The notes under the pieces were generated by a model. It was given only the letters and a program-made list of their open reading frames with translations. It had not been told where the DNA came from and did not search any database. From Pseudomaricurvus alkylphenolicus (GTDB taxonomy: Bacteria > Pseudomonadota > Gammaproteobacteria > Pseudomonadales > Cellvibrionaceae): a stretch of DNA of 64,000 bases. Each line of letters begins with the position of its first letter. Within the stretch, counting starts at the first letter, position 1. Both the position numbers and the translations under genes were made by a program. Location of the stretch: contig NZ_JAAQPI010000005.1 of assembly GCF_011683955.1 (NCBI RefSeq), forward strand, positions 310,001 through 374,000. Reading direction: 5' to 3'. Of the stretch, positions 16,768 through 28,728 are shown one piece after another.

Positions 16768-19055
16768 ACAGCAAGGCAACCACCAAGGCCAGTAGCAAAG
16801 TCAGTCGCAGCGAAAACCGCAAGTCGGCCAAATCGACCCGATTGACCAAAGTAGCGCCGACCCTGACTCAAGACGAAATCCAATCCCTGTTACAAGCCCG
16901 CCACGCCGATGCGTTTGGCGTACTGGGCTTACATGACAACCCCAATGGCAAAGGGCTGGTGGCCCGCGCCCTGTTTCCTGGAGCCGACAGCGTTGAATTG
17001 ATTGCCAGAACCTCCGGCAAAAAGATTGCCAGCCTTAAACCCATTCACCCGGATGGTGTGTTCGAGGCGACCATGGGTAATCGCAAGAATCGCTTCGAAT
17101 ATTTTTACCGGGTGAGCTGGGGGGAGGTGACGCGTGATCAGGAAGATCTCTACCGCTTTCCGTCGTTGCTCAGCGAGGACGATGCCTATCTGTTCTGTCA
17201 GGGCAGTCACGAGCAGGCCTATCGCTTTTTGGGGGCTAACCCAGCAACCTGCGAAGGCGTCGAAGGGGTTCTGTTTACCGTGTGGGCGCCGGCGGCCAGT
17301 CGTGTGTCCGTGGTGGCGGATTTTAATCACTGGGATGGGCGTACCCATGTGATGCGCAAACATCCCGGCTGCGGCATCTGGGAGCTGTTTGTTCCCGAGG
17401 TGGCGCAGCATGCGCTGTACAAGTATGAAGTGATCGATGCCGAAGGCAATCTCCTGCCCCTTAAAGCCGATCCCTATGCCCGCTCCATGCAGCACCCACC
17501 GGAGACGGCCTCGCGCGTGATTCTGGATCAGGATTACCAATGGAACGATGGCGACTGGATGCAACAGCGCGCCGAGCAAACCCACTTGGACCAGCCGGTG
17601 TCCATCTATGAAATCCATGCGGGCTCCTGGCGACGCAAGCCGGAAGAAGGCAACCGCTATCTCAGTTACCGTGAACTGGCGGACGAACTGATTCCCTACG
17701 TGCTGGATATGGGGTTTACACACGTGCAGCTGATGCCGGTCAGCGAGTTTCCGTTTGACGGTTCATGGGGTTACCAGCCCATTGGCATGTACGCACCGAG
17801 TATCCGCTTTGGCACGCCGGATGAGTTTAAGTATTTCGTGGACGCATGCCATCGCAACAATATCGGCGTATTGCTCGATTGGGTGCCGGGGCACTTTCCC
17901 ACAGATCAGCATGGTCTGGGCCGCTTTGACGGCACCTGCCTGTACGAGCACGAAGATCTGCGCCAGGGTTTTCATCCGGATTGGAATACGCTGGTGTATA
18001 ACTACGGCCGCTGTGAGGTCATGAGTTACCTGATCAGCAATGCCAATTACTGGCTCGACGAATTCCACCTGGATGGTCTCCGTGTAGACGCTGTTGCCTC
18101 CATGCTCTACCTGGACTACAGCCGCGAAGAGGGCGAGTGGATTCCCAACGAGCACGGCGGCCGCGAGAACCTGGAGGCCATCTCACTGCTGCAGGCGGTC
18201 AATTCCCGTATGTACAAGAACCACCCCGGCATAATGATGATTGCCGAGGAATCCACCGCCTGGCCGGGTGTTTCCAAACCCGTCGATGGCGGCGGTTTGG
18301 GCTTCGGTTACAAGTGGAATATGGGTTGGATGAACGATTCACTTCGCTATATGGAGAAAGACCCGATCCATCGCCAGTATCATCACAACGAAATGACCTT
18401 CAGTACGGTTTACGCCTGGGACGAAAATTTTGTCCTGCCCATCAGCCACGACGAGGTGGTACACGGCAAGGGTTCTTTGCTGAACAAGATGCCCGGAGAC
18501 GAATGGCAGCGTTTTGCCAACCTGCGGGCTTACCTGGGCTTTATGTGGACGCATCCCGGTAAAAAACTGTTGTTCCAGGGGTGTGAATTTGCCCAGGGGG
18601 ACGAGTGGAATCATGATGAGAGTCTGCAATGGCATTTGCTGCAGTACGACTTTCATCGTGGTGTGCAGGAATTGGTCCGTGATCTCAATAAGACCTATCG
18701 GCAATTACCTTCTCTGCATCAGCTGGATGCCGATGGCAGTGGTTTCGAATGGCTGCAGCTTAACAGCCAGGAAAACTCTATTTTTGCCTGGTTGCGCAAA
18801 GGTGGTGACGAGCATCTGCCGGCGGTTGTGATCAGTAATATGACCCCCCAGACCCACTTTGATTACCAGTTGGGTGTTCCCCATGCCGGTGCTTATAGCG
18901 AGCGTCTGAATACGGATGATCCGCGTTACGGTGGCAGTGGTCAGGCCAACGGCGAGTTACACACTACTGACATAGCCTGGGACAACCAGCCGCATTCCCT
19001 CTTTATCACAGTGCCACCTCTGGCGACGGTGATACTGCAGTTCGATCGGGGCTAA
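16764..19055 (+). CDS. glgB: 1,4-alpha-glucan branching enzyme
   Basis: 763 residues, GH13 branching enzyme that makes alpha-1,6 branches in glycogen. A basic, Ser/Thr-rich tail (about 1-35) precedes two N-terminal beta-sandwich modules (N1 and CBM48; VWAPAASRVSVVADFNHWDG). Catalytic residues lie in DGLRVDAVASML (nucleophile Asp), IAEEST (Glu) and SHDEVVHGK (Asp). The only plausible start is TTG at 16764, overlapping the malQ stop by 4 bp with AAGGAA 10 bases upstream, which suggests translational coupling. Confidence 0.97.
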   Translation: MNSKATTKASSKVSRSENRKSAKSTRLTKVAPTLTQDEIQSLLQARHADAFGVLGLHDNPNGKGLVARALFPGADSVELIARTSGKKIASLKPIHPDGVFEATMGNRKNRFEYFYRVSWGEVTRDQEDLYRFPSLLSEDDAYLFCQGSHEQAYRFLGANPATCEGVEGVLFTVWAPAASRVSVVADFNHWDGRTHVMRKHPGCGIWELFVPEVAQHALYKYEVIDAEGNLLPLKADPYARSMQHPPETASRVILDQDYQWNDGDWMQQRAEQTHLDQPVSIYEIHAGSWRRKPEEGNRYLSYRELADELIPYVLDMGFTHVQLMPVSEFPFDGSWGYQPIGMYAPSIRFGTPDEFKYFVDACHRNNIGVLLDWVPGHFPTDQHGLGRFDGTCLYEHEDLRQGFHPDWNTLVYNYGRCEVMSYLISNANYWLDEFHLDGLRVDAVASMLYLDYSREEGEWIPNEHGGRENLEAISLLQAVNSRMYKNHPGIMMIAEESTAWPGVSKPVDGGGLGFGYKWNMGWMNDSLRYMEKDPIHRQYHHNEMTFSTVYAWDENFVLPISHDEVVHGKGSLLNKMPGDEWQRFANLRAYLGFMWTHPGKKLLFQGCEFAQGDEWNHDESLQWHLLQYDFHRGVQELVRDLNKTYRQLPSLHQLDADGSGFEWLQLNSQENSIFAWLRKGGDEHLPAVVISNMTPQTHFDYQLGVPHAGAYSERLNTDDPRYGGSGQANGELHTTDIAWDNQPHSLFITVPPLATVILQFDRG

Positions 19056-19064
19056 TACACCACC

Positions 19065-21158
19065 ATGCGAATGGAACCCGGCCAAGCGATGCCTCTGGGT
19101 GCTACCCTGGATCAAGAAGGGTGCAACTTTGCGCTCTTTTCCGAGCATGGGACGGCGGTTGAGTTGTTTCTATACGATCCCAGCGGTGAGCGGGAACTTG
19201 CCCGGCACTGGCTGGCGGAGAGAACCGGCGATGTGTGGCACGGTTACCTGCCGGGAGTGGAAGCGGGGTTGTGCTATGGCTATCGGGTCCATGGGCCCTA
19301 TGAGCCCGAGGCCGGGCACCGGTTTAATCACCATAAATTATTGCTCGATCCTTACGCGCGACAGTTGCGCGGTACCTATCGGCATCATGCCAGTTGTTAT
19401 GGGTATGACAGCGACAGCGAAGATAAAGATCTCAGTTTTGACCGTCGCGACAACGCTGATTGTGTTCCCAAGGCGGTTGTCACGGCAGACAGTACAGACG
19501 TGCATGGGATAGATCATCCTCGGACCTCCTGGGCGTCCACGGTGATCTACGAAGCCCACGTGCGCGGCTTTAGTCGTTTGAACGAAGCCTTGCCGCAGCC
19601 ACTGCGGGGAACTTTTGCCGGGCTTGCAGAGAGCGTGGATTACTTTAAATCGCTCGGCATCAGCGCCGTGGAACTGATGCCCGTGCAGGGTTTTATCAAC
19701 GAACCTTTCTTAACGAAAAAAGGCCTGAGTAACTATTGGGGCTACAGCACGCTGGCGTTTTTTGCGCCGCATCGCAGTTATATGAACAGTGCGGACATCA
19801 TGGAATTCCGGCGCATGGTGGATAAGTTTCACGATGCCGGTATCGAAGTGATTCTGGATGTAGTGTATAACCACACCTGTGAAGTCGATGAGCTGGGCCC
19901 GACATTAAGTTTCCGGGGCATCGATAATGCCAGCTACTATCAATTGCAGATTGATGAGCCGCGCTATTACGTGAACCATTCAGGGTGCGGAAATAGCCTT
20001 AATATCCAGCATCCGCACGTCCTGCAGATGGTAATGGACAGCCTTCGTTATTGGGCGGGTACCATGGGGGTTGATGGTTTTCGTTTTGATCTGGCCTCCA
20101 GTTTGGGGCGTGGCTCCGAGGGCTTCGACCCTCACTCCACTTTCTTCCAGGCCATTGCCCAAGACCCACTGTTGTCGCGCTTGAAAATGATTGCCGAACC
20201 CTGGGATCTCGGTCCCCACGGTTATCAGCTGGGTCACTACCCACAGCCCTGGAGCGAGTGGAATGATCGCTATCGCGACAGTGTTCGACGTTTCTGGCAT
20301 GGAGAAGGCGGCGAAATGCCAGAGCTGGCGAAACGGCTGCATGGCTCTAGCGATATTTACGAAGCCGGTCACCGTCGCCCCCATTCCAGCATTAATTTTG
20401 TCACCAGTCACGACGGCTTTACGCTTCATGATTTGGTGAGCTATGACCATAAACACAACCAGGCCAACGGCGAAGACAACCGCGATGGTCACCACCACAA
20501 CCTGAGTGCCAATCATGGTGTCGAGGGCGACACCAATGATGAAAAGGTCAACTGTCTACGCCGCCGCCAGCAGCGCAATTTCCTGGCGACGCTGATGATG
20601 TCTCAGGGTGTCCCCATGTTGTTGGCTGGAGACGAGCGGGGGCACAGCCAGGGTGGTAACAATAACGCCTACTGCCAGGATAATGAAATCACCTGGCTGG
20701 ACTGGAATCTGGATCAACATCAACAAAAGCAGTTGGCGTTTACGCAACGATTGCTGCGGATAAGGCGATCGATTCCCTTGTTACTGGCGGACCGTTACCG
20801 ACACGGGCCCGGCGAGCTGGCAGCTGACGAAAATATTACCTGGGTCAACGCCAATGGCGAACACATGCAGGATCACCACTGGCATCAACAGGATGCCGGC
20901 CTGCTCGGCTACTTGTTGACCCAGACTCACCAGACAAAAAGACAATGGCTGGTGATTCTCAATGCAGAAGAAAAGGCACGAGCATTTCGACTCCCGACAA
21001 GCCCCAGCGGATGTTGGTGGGTCCTGGCTGATACCGAAAAAGACAGCGGTGAATCGATTTCGGAATCTCATGATTCGGCCACTGTGATCGAACTGACGGC
21101 TAAGTCTGTGCGGATCTTTTCCTCGCAACCGGAACACACCGATACAGAGGTGCAATAA
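19065..21158 (+). CDS. glgX: Glycogen debranching enzyme GlgX
   Basis: 697 residues, GH13 isoamylase type, hydrolysing alpha-1,6 branches after phosphorylase has shortened them. An N-terminal CBM48-like domain (GCNFALFSEHGTAVELFLYD) precedes the catalytic barrel with GFRFDLASSLGR, MIAEPWD and VTSHDGFTL. It begins 9 bp after glgB and ends 2 bp before glgP, so the three are one transcription unit. Confidence 0.96.
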   Translation: MRMEPGQAMPLGATLDQEGCNFALFSEHGTAVELFLYDPSGERELARHWLAERTGDVWHGYLPGVEAGLCYGYRVHGPYEPEAGHRFNHHKLLLDPYARQLRGTYRHHASCYGYDSDSEDKDLSFDRRDNADCVPKAVVTADSTDVHGIDHPRTSWASTVIYEAHVRGFSRLNEALPQPLRGTFAGLAESVDYFKSLGISAVELMPVQGFINEPFLTKKGLSNYWGYSTLAFFAPHRSYMNSADIMEFRRMVDKFHDAGIEVILDVVYNHTCEVDELGPTLSFRGIDNASYYQLQIDEPRYYVNHSGCGNSLNIQHPHVLQMVMDSLRYWAGTMGVDGFRFDLASSLGRGSEGFDPHSTFFQAIAQDPLLSRLKMIAEPWDLGPHGYQLGHYPQPWSEWNDRYRDSVRRFWHGEGGEMPELAKRLHGSSDIYEAGHRRPHSSINFVTSHDGFTLHDLVSYDHKHNQANGEDNRDGHHHNLSANHGVEGDTNDEKVNCLRRRQQRNFLATLMMSQGVPMLLAGDERGHSQGGNNNAYCQDNEITWLDWNLDQHQQKQLAFTQRLLRIRRSIPLLLADRYRHGPGELAADENITWVNANGEHMQDHHWHQQDAGLLGYLLTQTHQTKRQWLVILNAEEKARAFRLPTSPSGCWWVLADTEKDSGESISESHDSATVIELTAKSVRIFSSQPEHTDTEVQ

Positions 21159-21160
21159 CC

Positions 21161-23608
21161 ATGACAAAAGAACCAAATACCATTGGAGTAAACCGCGGTT
21201 CGCTGCAAGACGAACTGCAGAACCATTTTGAACTGACCCTGGGCCGAGACGGCCTGGATGGTTCTCATCATTATCTGTACAACGCTCTGGCCCTGACCGT
21301 ACGCGACCAGCTGGTAGCCAAATGGCGTCAGACCCGTGCCCGCTATAAAGCGGAAAAACCACGCCGGGTTAACTATTTGTCGCTGGAGTTTTTGATGGGG
21401 CGCAGCCTCAATAACGCAGTCCTGAATCTTGATCTCGAAGACAAAGTGCGTGAGGCACTGAAGCAATACGCCTGTGATTTGGAAGAAGTCGAAGCGGCTG
21501 AAATGGACGCGGGTTTGGGCAACGGTGGCCTGGGGCGCCTCGCAGCTTGTTTCCTCGACAGTTGTGCCAGTCTGGAATTGCCGGTGACCGGTTACGGTAT
21601 TCGCTACCAGTATGGTATGTTTCACCAGAAAATAAAAAATGGCTATCAAGTGGAGACACCGGACCACTGGCTGCGCAATGGCAACCCCTGGGAATTCGAA
21701 AGCCCGGAAAACACCCGTCGGGTCCAGTTTTTTGGTCGAAGCGAATATTACAAAGATGAAAAGGGTCGCCAGAAAGTGCGTTGGGTGGACAGCCACGATG
21801 TACTCGCGGTGCCTTACGATATGCCTGTTCCCGGTTATCGCAACGATACCGTCAATACGTTGCGCCTTTGGAAGGCAGAAGCGACGGATGAATTTGACCT
21901 GGAAGAATTCAACGCCGGTAGTTATACCGATGCCGTGGCAGAAAAGAACCAGGCTGAACAGATCACCATGGTGCTTTACCCCAATGATGTCAGCGAGCAG
22001 GGTAAAGTCCTGCGCCTGCGCCAGCAGTACTTTCTGGCCAGTGCCAGCTTGCAGGATGTGATTTGCCGCTGGGTCAACCGCAATGGCAAGGACTTTACTG
22101 AATTCGCCGAACAAAATGCCTTTCAACTCAATGACACCCACCCGACCGTGGCCGTGCCGGAGTTGATGCGCCTGTTAATGGACGAATACGGCTTTGGCTG
22201 GGAACAGGCCTGGGCTATTACCACCAAAACCATGGCCTATACCAACCATACGTTGCTGCCCGAAGCGCTGGAAACCTGGTCGGTGGATTTGTTCAGCGAA
22301 CTATTGCCACGATTGTTGGATATTATCTACGAAATCAATGCACGCTTTCTGACAGAGGTCGCTGAACGTTGGCCCGGTGATTACGACCGCCAGCAGCGCA
22401 TGTCGATTATCGAAGAGGGGCACGGCCGACGTATCCGCATGGCACACCTGGCTATTGTTGGCAGTTATTCCGTCAATGGGGTGGCGGCGCTGCATACAGA
22501 TCTATTGAAGCGTGGTCTGTTCGCTGATTTTTTCCAGCTCTGGCCCGAAAAATTCAATAACAAAACCAACGGCGTGACTCCGCGCCGTTGGTTGGCTCAC
22601 TGCAACCCGGAATTGAAAGATCTGATCAATGAATCGATCGGCGACGAGTGGGTGCATGATCACCAGCAATTGTCCAAACTAAGGGCTTTTGCCGATGATT
22701 CGGCCTTTGCCAAGAAATTCCTGACCATTAAGACGCGCAACAAGAAAAGGCTCGCCCAGATGGTGAGCGAGAAGTGTGATGTGAGTTTCGATACCAGCAT
22801 GATGTTCGATGTGCAGGTGAAGCGTATCCATGAATACAAACGCCAATTATTGAACGTTCTGCATGTCATTCACCTCTATGACCGTGTGCGCCGCGGCGAT
22901 ACCGAGGGCATGCAGCCCCGCTGTGTGCTGTTCGGCGGTAAAGCCGCTCCTGGTTACGCCCTGGCCAAAACCTTTATCAAATTGATCAACAATGTGGCGC
23001 AAGTGGTTAACCGCGACCCACAGTTGCAGGATTGGTTGAAGGTGGCATTTCTCCCGGACTATTGCGTGACAGCCATGGAAACCATATGCGCAGGTACGGA
23101 TCTCTCCGAGCAGATCTCTACCGCCGGTAAGGAAGCTTCGGGTACCGGTAATATGAAGTTTATGATGAACGGCGCTGTGACCATCGGCACACTCGATGGT
23201 GCCAACATTGAAATTCGTGAACAGGTCGGTGACGACAATTTCTTCTTGTTTGGGTTAACCGCCGACGGGGTCGAGGCGATGAAAGGAGACTACGATCCCA
23301 ATCGCATTATCGACGAAGACCCGGATTTGTCCCGGGTGATGAATTTGCTGGAGGGTGGCCATTTCAACCTGTTTGAAAATGGTATCTTCGATCCGGTGTC
23401 CGCGAGTATTCGCAGCGCCACCGACCCCTGGATGACAGCCGCGGATTTTCGCAGCTACATTGAGGCGCAGCAGCAAGTGGCCGAGGCTTACCAGAACAAG
23501 CAAGCCTGGGCTCGCATGAGTATTCTCAACACTGCATGCAGCGGACACTTTTCCAGTGACCGTACCATCAGTGAGTACCGAGACGATATCTGGCACAAAC
23601 AAGCTTAG
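21161..23608 (+). CDS. glgP: Glycogen/maltodextrin phosphorylase
   Basis: 815 residues, GT35 family. It releases glucose 1-phosphate from glycogen ends with pyridoxal phosphate. The cofactor lysine lies in EASGTGNMKFMMNGA, followed by GTLDGANIEI. The N-terminal part has LGNGGLGRLAACFLDS, a family hallmark. It is tightly coupled to glgX and 57 bp before glgC, placing breakdown and synthesis genes in one operon. Confidence 0.97.
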   Translation: MTKEPNTIGVNRGSLQDELQNHFELTLGRDGLDGSHHYLYNALALTVRDQLVAKWRQTRARYKAEKPRRVNYLSLEFLMGRSLNNAVLNLDLEDKVREALKQYACDLEEVEAAEMDAGLGNGGLGRLAACFLDSCASLELPVTGYGIRYQYGMFHQKIKNGYQVETPDHWLRNGNPWEFESPENTRRVQFFGRSEYYKDEKGRQKVRWVDSHDVLAVPYDMPVPGYRNDTVNTLRLWKAEATDEFDLEEFNAGSYTDAVAEKNQAEQITMVLYPNDVSEQGKVLRLRQQYFLASASLQDVICRWVNRNGKDFTEFAEQNAFQLNDTHPTVAVPELMRLLMDEYGFGWEQAWAITTKTMAYTNHTLLPEALETWSVDLFSELLPRLLDIIYEINARFLTEVAERWPGDYDRQQRMSIIEEGHGRRIRMAHLAIVGSYSVNGVAALHTDLLKRGLFADFFQLWPEKFNNKTNGVTPRRWLAHCNPELKDLINESIGDEWVHDHQQLSKLRAFADDSAFAKKFLTIKTRNKKRLAQMVSEKCDVSFDTSMMFDVQVKRIHEYKRQLLNVLHVIHLYDRVRRGDTEGMQPRCVLFGGKAAPGYALAKTFIKLINNVAQVVNRDPQLQDWLKVAFLPDYCVTAMETICAGTDLSEQISTAGKEASGTGNMKFMMNGAVTIGTLDGANIEIREQVGDDNFFLFGLTADGVEAMKGDYDPNRIIDEDPDLSRVMNLLEGGHFNLFENGIFDPVSASIRSATDPWMTAADFRSYIEAQQQVAEAYQNKQAWARMSILNTACSGHFSSDRTISEYRDDIWHKQA

Positions 23609-23665
23609 GTCCAAGAGTTTCGCTTGCGCCAGTCGTACTAAAACCTAATAAAAAGGTAAACTGCT

Positions 23666-24934
23666 ATGGAAGATCAAAATCCACGCTACGTCAGCCGCCT
23701 GACCAAAAAAACCTTTGCCTTGATTCTGGCGGGGGGACGAGGGTCGAGGCTTTATGAACTGACCGACTGGCGCGCAAAGCCGGCATTGTATTTTGGCGGC
23801 AAATACCGAATCATCGACTTTCCCTTGTCGAACTGTATCAATTCGGGAGTGAGGCGAGTGGGCGTTCTCACTCAGTACAAAGCGCACTCCCTGGTTCGTC
23901 ACATTGTTCGCGGCTGGAGTCACTTTAAGAAAGAGCTTGGCGAGTTTGTGGAAATTCTGCCAGCTTCACAGCGCTATTCCGATGACTGGTATCAGGGCAC
24001 CGCGGACGCCATTTATCAGAATCTGGATATTATCCGCGCGGAAAAACCGGACTATGTGCTGGTGCTTTCCGGCGACCACGTCTACAAGATGGACTACGGT
24101 GCCATGCTGGTGGAGCACGTGGAAAGCGGTGCGGATATGTCCGTCTGTTGTCTGGAGGTTCCCGTCGAGGAAGCCGCCAATGCCTTTGGTGTGATGCAGG
24201 TAAACGAAGACAGCCGTGTGATTGGCTTTCAGGAAAAGCCGGCCGAACCCGCCCAGGTCCCCGGTAAACCCGGTCTGACCCTGGCCTCCATGGGTAACTA
24301 TATTTTTAATACGGAATTCCTGTTTGATCAATTGATCCGGGATGCGGGGGATGGTTCGTCTTCTCACGACTTTGGGAACGACATTATTCCGGCCATTATC
24401 GATAAGAACCATGTGCACGCCTATCCCTTCCGTGATGAGAAAACCGGTGACCGAGCCTATTGGCGCGATGTCGGCACCCTGGATTCCTTCTGGCAGGCCA
24501 ATATGGAGCTGATCGACACGGAGCCGAAGTTTGATATGTACGACGGCGACTGGCCGCTGTGGACCTATCAGGAGCAGCTGCCGCCGGCGAAATTCGTGTT
24601 TGACGCTGAGGATCGCTGTGGCAGCGCGGTGGAATCGATGGTGTCCGGAGGTTGCATTATCAGCGGCGCAGAGGTCAAGCGTTCGGTGCTCTTCTCCAAC
24701 GTGCGCATCGAGTGTTACTCCCAGGTGGAACGCTCAGTGATTCTGCCCGAGGTCACCGTTGGCCAGAATGTGAAAATTCGCAATGCCATTATCGACCGGG
24801 GGGTGACGGTACCCGATGGCATGATAATCGGCCATAATGCGGAGCAGGATAAGGCCAATGGCTTGAGGGTAACTGATAAGGGTGTGGTACTGGTGACAAG
24901 GGGGATGTTGGGCCAGCCCGAGGGCTTCGCATAA
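23666..24934 (+). CDS. glgC: Glucose-1-phosphate adenylyltransferase
   Basis: 422 residues. It makes ADP-glucose from ATP and glucose 1-phosphate and is the committed step of bacterial glycogen synthesis. The nucleotidyltransferase signature [20 protein letters not shown] is at about 14-33, followed by [15 protein letters not shown]-terminal left-handed beta-helix (about 290 onward) ends the protein. The N-terminal Lys/Arg residues and R/K-rich loop fit fructose-1,6-bisphosphate control in the enterobacterial type, but the allosteric site was not verified. Confidence 0.97.
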   Translation: MEDQNPRYVSRLTKKTFALILAGGRGSRLYELTDWRAKPALYFGGKYRIIDFPLSNCINSGVRRVGVLTQYKAHSLVRHIVRGWSHFKKELGEFVEILPASQRYSDDWYQGTADAIYQNLDIIRAEKPDYVLVLSGDHVYKMDYGAMLVEHVESGADMSVCCLEVPVEEAANAFGVMQVNEDSRVIGFQEKPAEPAQVPGKPGLTLASMGNYIFNTEFLFDQLIRDAGDGSSSHDFGNDIIPAIIDKNHVHAYPFRDEKTGDRAYWRDVGTLDSFWQANMELIDTEPKFDMYDGDWPLWTYQEQLPPAKFVFDAEDRCGSAVESMVSGGCIISGAEVKRSVLFSNVRIECYSQVERSVILPEVTVGQNVKIRNAIIDRGVTVPDGMIIGHNAEQDKANGLRVTDKGVVLVTRGMLGQPEGFA

Positions 24935-25033
24935 CAGAAAGCGTGATGCAAAAGCCTGATGGAGACCAATGGGAGTGAGAAACCATTAGCCAAAGTGGCG
25001 CGACCCGGACCGGTCGGGCCACCATACGTATAA

Positions 25034-26680
<1,647 letters not shown>

Positions 26681-26713
26681 TCAAACTGCCAACCCTGGAG
26701 GCATAGCAACAAC

Positions 26714-28276
26714 ATGAAGATACTAATGGTTGCCGCTGAAAACGGCGCCTTGGGCGGCGGCAAAGTGGGTGGTATGGGGGATGTGATTCGCGATATTCCC
26801 CGCGCCCTGAGCCGCTTGGATCACCAGGTGGATGTGGTGATGCCGGGATACCAGAAGTTCTCCCGCCTTCCGGGCACGCAAGTGGTGGCAGAGTTGGTGG
26901 TGAACTTTCGTGGCGAAGACCAGGCATTGACTCTGTCTCGCCTGCCCAGCGATGAGAATTATCCGAATCTGTGCACCTGGGTGGTCGACCACCCGATGCT
27001 GGCCCCCTTGGGTGATGGCCGTATTTATTGTGATGATGAACCCGGTAAGCCGTTCGCCACCGATGCGTCCAAGTTCGCCTTGTTCTGTATCGGTGTTGCC
27101 CAGGCGCTGATAGAAAAGCATCTCGGTGAGCCTGAGGTTATCCATTTGCACGACTGGCATACGGCATTGCTGGCGGTATTGGCGCATTATCACCCGCGCT
27201 ATCATTCGCTGGGGGATACGCGGATGGTTTATACCATTCACAATCTTTCGCTGCAGGGTATTCGTCCGTTCAGTTGGGACGATTCAGCGTTGGAGAATTG
27301 GTATCGTCAGTTGGCGTTTGATTACGAGGCGATTCGCGATCCCCGTTATGAAAATTGTTATAACCCGATGCGAGCGGCCATCAATTTATGCCACAAGGTG
27401 CATGGGGTATCGCCGACCTATATTGGAGAGATTCAGAAGCCCAGTCAGCCTGAGTTGGGCTTTGTTGGTGGCGAGGGACTGGAGGATGACTTGCGCCGGG
27501 CAGCCGAGGAGGGACGCCTGGTTGGGATTCTCAATGGTTGCGAATATGGGCCTGAATTTACCGATGTCGGCGGGCTAGATGACTGTTTGGTGCTGATGGA
27601 AGAGATGCTGCGTAAATGGCGGTTGTCTGGTGACACGCCTGAGCGGCATGATACTGCGTTGGCGAGGGTTGCCCGCTGGAGAGGTCAGCGAGAGGCCGGT
27701 GACTGCAGTGGACTGGTGTTGACGTCTATCGGACGTATCAGCGATCAGAAGGTACGCTTGTTGCAACAGCCGATGCAGGACGGTCGCAGTGCCTTGGAGC
27801 ATTTGTTGGATCGATTGGATGAGGCTGATCGTCTTGTCCTGCTGGGCAGTGGTGATAAGGGACAAGAGGCGTTTTTCGCTTCCATCGCCGAGGCCCGCGC
27901 GAATCTGATTTTCTTGTGCGGTTATTCCGAACCCCTGTCATTGTCGATCTACGCCAATGGCGATTTGTTCCTGATGCCGAGTTCGTTTGAACCTTGCGGC
28001 ATTAGCCAAATGCTGGCAATGCGGGCGGGGCAGCCTTGTCTGGTACACCACGTTGGGGGACTGGTGGATACGGTTGCGGATGGTATCAACGGGTTTGCGT
28101 TTACTGGGGATTCGCCTTTGCAGCAGGCTGAGAATATGGTGCGGCGTTTGGAATCGTGTTTAGCCTTAAGTAAGGACGATCCGGACGCTTGGGGTCAAAT
28201 TGGCAATGCCGCAGAGAAAGTCCGATTTCTGTGGTCCGGTGTAGCCGAACAGTATATTGCAGAGCTATACCACTAA
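26714..28276 (+). CDS. glgA: Glycogen (ADP-glucose) synthase
   Basis: 520 residues, GT5 family, adding glucose from ADP-glucose to glycogen. The N-terminal ADP-glucose site reads GGGKVGGMGDVIRDIP (about 15-30) where many GlgA proteins have KTGGLADV, so it is a divergent sub-type. The C-terminal domain carries LLGSGDKGQ, the conserved Glu in SSFEPCGISQ and HHVGGLVDTV. It starts 33 bp after pgm behind AGGCATAG. It ends the operon; a 9-bp-stem dyad (28275-28308) lies over the convergent stop codons of glgA and the next gene. Confidence 0.94.
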   Translation: MKILMVAAENGALGGGKVGGMGDVIRDIPRALSRLDHQVDVVMPGYQKFSRLPGTQVVAELVVNFRGEDQALTLSRLPSDENYPNLCTWVVDHPMLAPLGDGRIYCDDEPGKPFATDASKFALFCIGVAQALIEKHLGEPEVIHLHDWHTALLAVLAHYHPRYHSLGDTRMVYTIHNLSLQGIRPFSWDDSALENWYRQLAFDYEAIRDPRYENCYNPMRAAINLCHKVHGVSPTYIGEIQKPSQPELGFVGGEGLEDDLRRAAEEGRLVGILNGCEYGPEFTDVGGLDDCLVLMEEMLRKWRLSGDTPERHDTALARVARWRGQREAGDCSGLVLTSIGRISDQKVRLLQQPMQDGRSALEHLLDRLDEADRLVLLGSGDKGQEAFFASIAEARANLIFLCGYSEPLSLSIYANGDLFLMPSSFEPCGISQMLAMRAGQPCLVHHVGGLVDTVADGINGFAFTGDSPLQQAENMVRRLESCLALSKDDPDAWGQIGNAAEKVRFLWSGVAEQYIAELYH

Positions 28277-28308
28277 GCGCCAGTTTCGATTAGCTTTGGC
28301 TGGCGCTT
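28275..28308. terminator. Convergent hairpin at the glgA/PsiE-like junction
   Basis: AAGCGCCAG and CTGGCGCTT form a perfect 9-bp stem spanning the 3' ends of both convergent genes. There is no clear T-run on either side, so its terminator role is uncertain. Confidence 0.4.
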
Positions 28309-28727
28309 GGGAGTTTGTGAACCATCCAGTAACCTATGCTCATGGCGACCACGACGACACCAATTGCGTAGACGTACGACGGCTCCAGCTGTTCAAAGTC
28401 CATAATGATCACCTTTTGGGCGATTGCCATAAGGGCGGTGGCCATGACGATCTTGACGTGAATAACATCTTCCCGCAGATATATGGTGATGTTGATCAGG
28501 ATTTCGATCGCGATTAACACCGCCATAAAAGCGCCAAAAGTTGCCAGCATGTCGGAGATAGTCAAGATAAACTTGGGTGCTGACATCAGCTTTTGCCAGA
28601 TAGTCCAGCCTACATCGACGACACCCATAATGATGACGAACACCATAAAAATCGATAAGAGTCGCACGCAAAATTTTACGATAGCGTAGAGTTTCAGCGT
28701 GAGGATGTCATCCGAGTCTATCTTCAC
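28290..28727 (-). CDS. PsiE-like phosphate-starvation-type membrane protein
   Basis: About 145 residues with four hydrophobic segments: LLSIFMVFVIIMGVVDVGW, then FMAVLIAIEILINITIYL, then IVMATALMAIAQKVIIMD and the last, YVYAIGVVVVAMSIGYW. The charged segment LREDVIHVKIV and the order of segments match the PsiE family of small inner-membrane proteins of unknown biochemical role. I chose GTG at 28727, which follows GGAGAGG and sits 1 base after the stop of the upstream gene; an ATG at 28775 would overlap that gene by 47 bp. The tight spacing suggests co-expression with the universal stress protein genes. Confidence 0.72.
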   Translation of the reverse strand: MKIDSDDILTLKLYAIVKFCVRLLSIFMVFVIIMGVVDVGWTIWQKLMSAPKFILTISDMLATFGAFMAVLIAIEILINITIYLREDVIHVKIVMATALMAIAQKVIIMDFEQLEPSYVYAIGVVVVAMSIGYWMVHKLPSASQS

Positions 28728-28728
28728 G